DNA of 64,000 nucleotides. Source: a virus. The position numbers were made by a program, and so were the translations under genes. The DNA lies in the IMG/VR virus record IMGVR_UViG_3300027896_000017, positions 1-64,000 of that record. One strand, 5' to 3'. Below, one piece after another: positions 57,816-64,000 of the stretch. The notes under the pieces are model-generated. The model ran no database searches and was not told where the DNA came from. It saw only the letters and a list, made by a program, of their open reading frames with translations. Positions within the stretch are counted from its first letter, which is position 1. The number at the start of each line of letters is the position of its first letter.

Positions 57816-57918
57816 ATAGACACAATAGTCATATTTATATTCAGATTAATGAATAAAACTCAGGCTATTATGTGTCCCATGCTAAAAACAAAAATGGTCG
57901 ATTTTGGTCTACAAAATC

Positions 57919-58024
57919 GTTATCCAAGCCCAATCACCGGTTCAAATCCGGTCTGGCTCTCTAAGAACATCTATATGATGTTTTTAAAGAGCCGGTAGCT
58001 TAGAGGTCAAAGCGGGGTGATAAC
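57919..58024 (+). tRNA. Circularly permuted tRNA-like gene
   Basis: The 3' half comes first: GTTATC (57919), CCC (57929-57931), T arm ACCGG-TTCAAAT-CCGGT (57936-57952), acceptor CTGGCTC and U73 (57953-57960). A 28-nt linker with hairpin AACATC/GATGTT follows, then the 5' half: GAGCCGG (57989-57995), TA, D arm GCTT-AGAGGTCA-AAGC (57998-58013), GGG (58015-58017), GATAAC (58019-58024). The acceptor pairs 7/7 with one G-U, the D and T arms are canonical, GGG pairs with CCC, and GATAAC with GTTATC. The anticodon is not resolvable. No group I core is visible. Confidence 0.82.
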
Positions 58025-58100
58025 AGTAAAATACGATTTGTTGTAACCATTATCTTCTATGTAGCTCATCCTATAAAGATGATAACTATATAACTGACCG

Positions 58101-58136
58101 CCTGGGGGGAAGGGTATTCCCCCTGGGTATTTTTTT
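58101..58136 (+). terminator. Terminator of permuted tRNA-like unit
   Basis: CCTGGGGGGAA (58101-58111) pairs with TTCCCCCTGG (from 58117), followed by seven T. Confidence 0.85.
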
Positions 58137-58165
58137 ACCTTTTTTTATAAAACGTTATTTTAAGG

Positions 58166-58188
58166 TATTTTATGGTATAACTATATTG
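58166..58188 (+). promoter_or_regulatory. Extended -10 promoter motif
   Basis: TATGGTATAAC (58171-58181) followed by TATATTGGAG, a strong match, upstream of the gene at 58239. Confidence 0.62.
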
Positions 58189-58238
58189 GAGAGGGTATAT
58201 CCGTACCTGATCCATAAACCTTTTTCCAGGGAGTGTAT

Positions 58239-58421
58239 ATGAATCCGGTTACAGCGCCCGCAGGAGCATTTGGTAAGGAAGTTATCAATAGCGTCATTTT
58301 TGGCGCTATCGCAGGAATTCTGATGGGGGTCACAGGGAGTGTCGTGACCAAAGCTTTGCAGCCCAGGGTTGACAAAGCAAATCAGGCCACCGGCAAGCCC
58401 GCCGGTGATACCAAGAATTAA
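58239..58421 (+). CDS. Small membrane protein
   Basis: 60 residues from ATG 58239 with AGGGAG 5 nt upstream. Glycine-rich hydrophobic segment about 14-33 (VINSVIFGAIAGILMGVTGSVV), then a basic tail. It has its own promoter motif and terminator. Unknown; a virion or lysis role is possible. Confidence 0.75.
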   Translation: MNPVTAPAGAFGKEVINSVIFGAIAGILMGVTGSVVTKALQPRVDKANQATGKPAGDTKN

Positions 58422-58438
58422 TTGGGTGCTGTTAATGA

Positions 58439-58474
58439 AAAGCACCAGAAGAAATTCTGGTGCTTTTTTTACTT
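58439..58474. terminator. Bidirectional terminator
   Basis: AAGCACCAGAA pairs with TTCTGGTGCTT around a GAAA loop, then T-run. It separates converging units. Confidence 0.9.
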
Positions 58475-58492
58475 AATCTTTTTTTTTACTTA

Positions 58493-59275
58493 TTACGATC
58501 TTATACTTCCTTCACCATGCACATCAACCTGTTGTCCTTTTGCAGGGGTATCATTTGGGGATTTATTATTATTCTGATTTTCTTCATTGTCAGGCGTGAC
58601 TGCTTGCCCTTCATCACCACCCTCCACTTTCTGAAGCATGGTATAATAATCTGCCTTTTCAGCCAAATGATCTAATGCTATCTTTTTTCGAGTGGCAGGA
58701 TCTTCACTATGTTCAGCTTCAACCTCAATACCCATTTCCAGCTGTTGAGGATCAACAGTATTGGGATCTAATCCCTGAGATTTTCCACCTCTTAAAAATT
58801 GAATATACTTACCAGCTAAAATATAAGCAGCGGCTTCGGCTTGAGGAATATCATATCCTTTAGATTCCGCGAATTCATGAAACATTTCATCTGTTGGAGT
58901 AGGGTTCTGTTGAAAAAAATCAAATATCATTTTGGGGTCAATAGCACTTGTTCCTGTAGACGCCGCTTCTTCAGCAGGCTCATTTCCTGTAATCTCTTTT
59001 TCACCATTATTCTGAGGTTTATTTTCTCCAAAGTTTCCTTTATTATTTTGTTCCTTATTTTGTTCTTTACCTTCTGTATTATCTGGTTTCTTATTTTTAT
59101 CTTTGCTTTCATTATCTTGTTTGACTGGTTTGTTTCCCATTCCTTTAGGAGGGAATGGCTTCTTATCTGATCCTTTTTTAGCAGTATTAGATTTATTTGT
59201 TTCAGACTTAGACTGTTTTGATTCATCCGCAGGTATCTCCGCAGCTAATTTGGTTAAAAGATCTGAATTTTCCAT
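58493..59275 (-). CDS. DUF5661-like protein with disordered N-terminus
   Basis: 260 residues from the ATG of MENSDLLTKLAAEIP (AAAGAGGTG upstream); a frame extension 38 codons earlier has no site. Residues 15-115 are Lys/Asn/Glu/Gln-rich and disordered. Residues 120-240 are folded, with DPQQLEMGIEVEAEHSEDPATRKKIALDHLAEKADYYTMLQKVEGG, the motif I recall for DUF5661, common beside phage structural genes. Function unknown. It lies downstream of RNAP beta-prime. Confidence 0.8.
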   Translation of the reverse strand: MENSDLLTKLAAEIPADESKQSKSETNKSNTAKKGSDKKPFPPKGMGNKPVKQDNESKDKNKKPDNTEGKEQNKEQNNKGNFGENKPQNNGEKEITGNEPAEEAASTGTSAIDPKMIFDFFQQNPTPTDEMFHEFAESKGYDIPQAEAAAYILAGKYIQFLRGGKSQGLDPNTVDPQQLEMGIEVEAEHSEDPATRKKIALDHLAEKADYYTMLQKVEGGDEGQAVTPDNEENQNNNKSPNDTPAKGQQVDVHGEGSIRS

Positions 59276-59319
59276 AAGCACCTCTTTTGTGTTAAGTTTA
59301 TATATTTTAACATACTTTA

Positions 59320-62300
59320 CTACCACGTATAATTCCCCGTAACGTACTCGGGGATAGGGTGATTTAACGGATTGCTGATTGATTTCCAACTCTGTGTGGT
59401 TCCTTCTTCAAGAACTTTTGCAATTCTATTGTGGGCCAATCTGGCTATCCAGTCCTCAGATGATTGGGCTTTTGCCTGAATTCCAGTAGGAGTTAAAAAT
59501 GGCTCATGTTTAATTCTGTCTTTAAAAACTTTGATTCTTTTGAATCCCCTTTCATCAAGTTTATTAATAACACTTTCATCTATTTTAGTATTCGCTTTAA
59601 ATGGCCCATAATTTTGAGCCAGATGATCCCCTTCAGTATCATAAATACTTTCTTCTTTTAAATTATTATTATTGTAATGTTCAACAGTCGTTAAAGGCGC
59701 GACGTCACCTTTTAAATAATTAGGATGACTGCCTGGTTCAAGTATTCTTGTGGTATTAGTTAATCCTCTGACTACAGTTTCAATATCGCGTTTATCCAAT
59801 TTACCTTCCATCAATTCATTTATATGATTAACAAGAAATTTTTGAGTTTCAGGCATACCTTTATATTTTAAAATATCATGAGCCGACGGAGTGCCAGTGC
59901 TTAACAGATCGCCGGATTTGACTAAAACACCAGGTTTAACTAATGGTTGATTGTTGGCATCAATATATCGTATTTCTTGTTTTTCTCCATTATCCAAATG
60001 AACATCCCATCCGCCAATGGGAGATTTTTTAATATCTTTTACAACACCATCGATACTCGCCAATGTGGCTTTGTCAGGATTATTTTTAGTAAATCGTAAC
60101 GTATCAAATAATTGATCAAATACTGTAGATCCTGGTTTTTTCTGAATTTGTAATGCGCCTCCGGTATGGAATGCTTTCATCGCCATGTTTAATGAAGGCT
60201 CAGTGATCGTGTGGGCTGAGATGATTCCAATATTATCTCCAATATTAGGTTTTTTTCCATCATAATTTACACCATATGAAAACGAAGAAAAGCCGTCTCC
60301 AGGAGTTGGGTCCGTTATTGGAGACTGAACATAAACTTTTTTAATTCCATGTTGGCTTAATTTATTCGCCACATCAGATGTTACAATATCATTTCGTTTT
60401 GCTATAATTTTTCCATTATCAGCTTTTGCGTCTTGCGCAAGGAACCTGTTTAATATGCCTTTATTGTCATTAATATCATATTCAAAACCTTTATTATCAA
60501 CCGGCTCATCGTGAGTTATTCTGGTTTCATAAATTGAATTAATCAAATCTTTTGTAAGCCATCCAGGCTTTGAAGAAGAAATTGATTTTTTAATATTACC
60601 ACCACGGGCCCCATGTGCAGCAGACCAATATCCAAAAGTATCCAATCCTTCAGAATAAGATTTAGTAATAGGCAGAGGTATAGGTCTATCTTCCGCATCA
60701 GTAACTATTCCAGGCATTAAAGCAATAGCGCTTATATTATCAATACCTTTAGTTCCTCCTGATTTCAAGCCAACGCCTATCATGGTATTTTCGCCATATT
60801 TATTTTCAAGTTCTTTTCTACCCTTCATTGTCATGGAACTGAACGCTTTAACTATAGACATGGGGTCTTTTTTATCTGAATTTTTTTCCGCCTCTCTTAC
60901 AAGAGAATCTCTTAAATCTCTATCAACAACCGTATCTGAAACACCAAGGGTGAAGCCAAAAATAGTAGAATAGTTATTTCCAACATCTTTAATTTTATCG
61001 GCTAATCCTAAAGCAATTTTTCCATTGTGTTTTTTGGTGACATCTCTAATCCACGATTCTACATTTTTACCATTCAATTCGATATCGTATTTTTTTAAAT
61101 CATCAGGAACCACACTGTTAATTTCATGCATACCAAAGGGAGCTTTTTTATCTCCAACCGTTACGGAGTCGGCATAGGTAAATTTATTCTGTTTAAAAGC
61201 ATTACGAGCCTGTTCCAGCGTATCAAATTTTAGACCAGTATCCTGTCCACCTTTACCCTTGGAGACAAGCCAGCTGCCTACAATCATGTCCATTTGAGGT
61301 ACATTAAGAACTGAATCGTATCCAGTTTTAAGCATAGAGGCTGAGGGTTTCATTTTTTCAGCTTCGGCAATGGCTTTGGGGGAAATGGGGACGTGTAACT
61401 GAAAGGTATCAAAAACAGGAATTCCATTTGAACACATAAACGTCATTGGCCCCGGAACGGTAATGTCATATAAACATTGTTTTTTATCAATAAAATTAAC
61501 TTTATCGGCGGTAAGCCATGTTATAGTATTATTATTAACAATTTCAATCCATTCACTTGGCAAACAATTATTAGACATAGAAATTATTTTTTTAGACATT
61601 AATCTCCCAAGCAAACCTTTTCGACAAGCCTTTCTCATTGAATCTCGCATTATTGGATCTTTAATAAATTTTTCGCATTTATCATACAAATCTTTATTCC
61701 AAGGCACCCTATCTACCATATTAATTGTTCTATTGGTAGCCATTGATGAAGATAAAAATTTTCTATATATTAAAGATTTTTCTTTATTCTTAAATATTAA
61801 TTCTTTGCCCCTTATATCAATAGAAGACATGCCAATATTATAATATGAATTATTATTTTTACTATAATAACTTATTAAACATGATATATTTAAACTTTTA
61901 CACATAGTTAAAATTTCGTCGGCAAGACGCAAAGATGTTGTTGCATATCTAAATTTAAAAGATCCATTACTATTAGAAAAGCCTATACTTCCGTCGGTAT
62001 CAAGCATTCCAGATAACAAACCAAGTTTAAATTCTTTAGGGGAAGACATATAACATGGCGGCAAGTGTTTGTTATAACAATTATGCCCAATTATATTTCT
62101 TAAATTTTCTGCCAAAGAAATATTTGATAATGATATATTTTTTCCAATATATTCATTTTTACTATTACAAATTTTCTTTTTATATTCATTAGACCAAAAT
62201 GTTGGTTCTGTTTTTAACAATTTTATAATATTAGATTTAAAAGAATTTTCAATATCTTGATGAATGGTCGCTATGTCGATTTTTTTTCCACTAGTACTAC

Positions 62301-64000
62301 CGTTTCCTATCATGATTCCTAAAAAATATCCAAATTCTTTTGTTAATTCTACACTATCAACACAATTAATAGACATTTTGTTTCTTTTAGAATAATTATT
62401 TAATAAAATATGTGTCACTGATTCCTCAATATTAAGTTGTTTAACTTTAGGTATTTGTTTTCCTACAATTTGTTTAGGGCTAATTTTTTCAAGATTCCAA
62501 GTATTAGTATTTAAATACACTGCACTATGATCGTCAGATAATATTAATGAATTTTTATCAGACATAGTAATTATACATGAGTTTAAATTTGGATGAATAG
62601 AAAAATGAGATACCGGTACAGATATGATTTGTTTTGTTTTATTGTCGATTGTTATAATTTTTATTCCTTTAGGAACCTCATATTCAATATTATTGCTATT
62701 TGTTAGCCGTTGAGTTCCCTCGATTCGGGGGAAATCTTCAATATTAATATGTATAATCTTTTCGCTGTCATTAATAATTAATCTATTTAATGTTGGCATA
62801 CTAACAATCCTTTCTGATAAGTATTTAATTGGATTATAATAAATATACTTATTTGAAAGGAATTGTGCAAGATATTTTTCATGTAAATTATTTAATTTAT
62901 TTCTATCAAAATCTCCGCCAAAATGAATTATTTTCTCATTCTTAATTTCATGTTTAATAATATTAAAATTAACTATAACAAAGACACTTTCCAACCCGCT
63001 ATCTCCGTCAAAATCCCCTCCAAAGTTTTTACTTACCACTACTCCTGGCACCTCTATAGATTTACCTTCTGTCAATATCGGTTTAAATGCAGTCATATTC
63101 CATCTGTGTAATGATGGCGCTCTGTTAGCTATTATTAATCGCTCATCAGCCACAACGTCCCTAGCTCTTTCTGCAACAGAAGTTTTATCTTCTATTTGTT
63201 TTTGTGCTTCAAGAGGCGTATACCCCCAACTCACCATTTTTTTCATTATAAAAGGTCTGAATATTTTAGAAGCCATTTCTTTAGGTATACCCATCTGATC
63301 TCCACCCAAATCTGGATTTAAAATAATAGTGGAGCGACCAACAAGATCCTGGCGTCTTTCTAAAACCTTATCTTGAAAGAAGCCTTCTTTTGATTGATTA
63401 GAACCCGCAATCTGTTCTACAAATCCTTTTTTATTTTTAATTCTATTAAGATATGAAGTTGGCGCTTGAAGGCCGGTAACAGATTTTAAGTCGTTATATA
63501 ACTGCCCCCTGGCTTCGGCTAATTGTAAGTTTTTAATATCCTCATTAGGGATTGATTTATCAAGTTGAGATTTTAAATCTTTTAACGCATTGGCTGTATG
63601 AGCTGTCTGTTGATACAAATCATTTATATCAGACATTATAATGGCGCCATCTCCAGCCATAGGTATCACCGGTCTGTATTTAGAAGGAGTGACCAATACG
63701 TTAGAAACTAAATAATCGGCAGGCTTCATTTTATGTTCTTTTAGTGCCCTTAAATATTTAATTTTTTTATTAAGTTTATCTATTTTTGTTGAATTTCTTT
63801 CATTTTTTAAAGCTTCAGTAGCTTGGTCTAAAGTTTCATTTACATCAATTGCTCCCAACATCGTCTCAAGGGCAGGTCCACCTGAAATGGAATCAGGAGT
63901 TCCAGGGCTAACTAGTTGTCCCGTTTTTTTATTAATAAATTGTTTGCCAGTAATGACGCCTTCCAATTTTATTAAAGGCATATCTAAAAGATTGGCTGCG
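59320..64000 (-). CDS. Phage RNA polymerase beta-prime-like subunit, partial, intein-bearing
   Basis: The gene runs off the window end, so the N-terminus is missing; the ATG at 63981 is internal, with open frame above it. Extein landmarks in order are YRPVIPMAGDGAIIMSDINDLYQQ, RRQDLVGRSTIILNPDLGGDQMGIPKEMA, NRAPSLHRWNMTAFKPILTEGKSI, the catalytic NFGGDFDGD then TFQLHVPISPKAIAEAE, trigger/bridge region SEGLDTFGYWSAAHGARGG, and IGIISAHTITEPSLNMAMKAFHTGGA. These match bacterial beta-prime throughout. About 1022 extein residues are visible. It directs phage-specific transcription; other subunits must lie elsewhere. Confidence 0.95.
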   Translation of the reverse strand, partial: AANLLDMPLIKLEGVITGKQFINKKTGQLVSPGTPDSISGGPALETMLGAIDVNETLDQATEALKNERNSTKIDKLNKKIKYLRALKEHKMKPADYLVSNVLVTPSKYRPVIPMAGDGAIIMSDINDLYQQTAHTANALKDLKSQLDKSIPNEDIKNLQLAEARGQLYNDLKSVTGLQAPTSYLNRIKNKKGFVEQIAGSNQSKEGFFQDKVLERRQDLVGRSTIILNPDLGGDQMGIPKEMASKIFRPFIMKKMVSWGYTPLEAQKQIEDKTSVAERARDVVADERLIIANRAPSLHRWNMTAFKPILTEGKSIEVPGVVVSKNFGGDFDGDSGLESVFVIVNFNIIKHEIKNEKIIHFGGDFDRNKLNNLHEKYLAQFLSNKYIYYNPIKYLSERIVSMPTLNRLIINDSEKIIHINIEDFPRIEGTQRLTNSNNIEYEVPKGIKIITIDNKTKQIISVPVSHFSIHPNLNSCIITMSDKNSLILSDDHSAVYLNTNTWNLEKISPKQIVGKQIPKVKQLNIEESVTHILLNNYSKRNKMSINCVDSVELTKEFGYFLGIMIGNGSTSGKKIDIATIHQDIENSFKSNIIKLLKTEPTFWSNEYKKKICNSKNEYIGKNISLSNISLAENLRNIIGHNCYNKHLPPCYMSSPKEFKLGLLSGMLDTDGSIGFSNSNGSFKFRYATTSLRLADEILTMCKSLNISCLISYYSKNNNSYYNIGMSSIDIRGKELIFKNKEKSLIYRKFLSSSMATNRTINMVDRVPWNKDLYDKCEKFIKDPIMRDSMRKACRKGLLGRLMSKKIISMSNNCLPSEWIEIVNNNTITWLTADKVNFIDKKQCLYDITVPGPMTFMCSNGIPVFDTFQLHVPISPKAIAEAEKMKPSASMLKTGYDSVLNVPQMDMIVGSWLVSKGKGGQDTGLKFDTLEQARNAFKQNKFTYADSVTVGDKKAPFGMHEINSVVPDDLKKYDIELNGKNVESWIRDVTKKHNGKIALGLADKIKDVGNNYSTIFGFTLGVSDTVVDRDLRDSLVREAEKNSDKKDPMSIVKAFSSMTMKGRKELENKYGENTMIGVGLKSGGTKGIDNISAIALMPGIVTDAEDRPIPLPITKSYSEGLDTFGYWSAAHGARGGNIKKSISSSKPGWLTKDLINSIYETRITHDEPVDNKGFEYDINDNKGILNRFLAQDAKADNGKIIAKRNDIVTSDVANKLSQHGIKKVYVQSPITDPTPGDGFSSFSYGVNYDGKKPNIGDNIGIISAHTITEPSLNMAMKAFHTGGALQIQKKPGSTVFDQLFDTLRFTKNNPDKATLASIDGVVKDIKKSPIGGWDVHLDNGEKQEIRYIDANNQPLVKPGVLVKSGDLLSTGTPSAHDILKYKGMPETQKFLVNHINELMEGKLDKRDIETVVRGLTNTTRILEPGSHPNYLKGDVAPLTTVEHYNNNNLKEESIYDTEGDHLAQNYGPFKANTKIDESVINKLDERGFKRIKVFKDRIKHEPFLTPTGIQAKAQSSEDWIARLAHNRIAKVLEEGTTQSWKSISNPLNHPIPEYVTGNYTW
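61408..63000 (-). other. Intein with LAGLIDADG homing endonuclease in beta-prime
   Basis: 531 residues inserted between DFDGD and TFQLHVP. Begins SGLESVFVIV (Ser1). Block B-like SLILSDDHSAVYL holds the structural His. Two dodecapeptide motifs FGYFLGIMIGNGS and LGLLSGMLDTDGS form the homing endonuclease. Block F is CLYDITVPGPMTFMCSNG. The C-terminal block reads GIPVFD then Thr, where HN is usual, so the penultimate His is Phe and the terminal Asn is Asp. Splicing by Asp-ending inteins is known but less common. Confidence 0.93.

Noticed and set aside
57840-58136. Permuted group I intron around the permuted tRNA
   Set aside because: The flanks lack the P3/P7 core strings clearly seen in the tRNA-Leu intron.
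58170-58445. Minus-strand reading frames opposite the 58239 gene
   Set aside because: They lack ribosome-binding sites, run through the terminator, and the plus-strand gene has promoter, site and terminator in order.

Overview
This window looks like part of a large, AT-rich, contractile-tailed (myovirus-type) jumbo phage genome. The evidence is a tail sheath, tail tube and baseplate J-like protein, long collagen-like fibres, a multi-subunit phage RNA polymerase beta-prime subunit, and many tiny plus-strand genes mixed with non-coding RNAs. The host cannot be identified. Lipoprotein signals and a possible spanin pair suggest a diderm bacterium. UAA, UAG and UGA are all used as stops.

Layout. 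1-31.2 kb (plus strand): an accessory region of about 60 small genes, most encoding zinc-ribbon, membrane or coiled-coil proteins of unknown function. A few are recognisable: RNA ligase, metallophosphoesterase and P-loop kinase (an RNA-repair set), a nucleotidyltransferase, a methyltransferase, a lytic transglycosylase, an RRM RNA-binding protein, a TSCPD-domain protein and a thioredoxin-like protein. Between the genes are a tmRNA, a tRNA-Leu(UAA) split by a group I intron, about 20 strongly folded RNAs, and three arrays built on a strict 5-nt GTNNN register. 31.2-56.7 kb (minus strand): tail tube, sheath, tail completion, a five-domain glycosyltransferase/methyltransferase, four tail-fibre or adhesin genes, a small protein and two baseplate proteins. 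56.8-58.5 kb (plus): one conserved gene, an RNA resembling the 23S L1 stalk, a circularly permuted tRNA-like gene and a small membrane protein. 58.5-64 kb (minus): a DUF5661-like protein and RNAP beta-prime, whose catalytic NxxDFDGD motif is interrupted by a 531-residue intein with a LAGLIDADG homing endonuclease.

Most striking: many of the folded RNAs carry local strings and helices that match bacterial 16S or 23S rRNA as I remember it. Each is closed by a phage-specific stem of roughly 10-23 bp. The L1-stalk copy is unmistakable. The decoding-site, S7-site, h11, 790-loop, domain I and H69-71 copies are good. Others are only suggestive. Together with a tmRNA of unusual tag, odd tRNAs, an RNA-repair set and an RRM protein, this points to a phage programme aimed at the translation apparatus, for example decoys for ribosomal proteins or for rRNA/tRNA-targeting toxins. 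That interpretation is inference. Transcription probably uses a recurrent extended -10 motif (TATGRTATAAC followed by ATAATAG) that precedes many RNAs and small genes.
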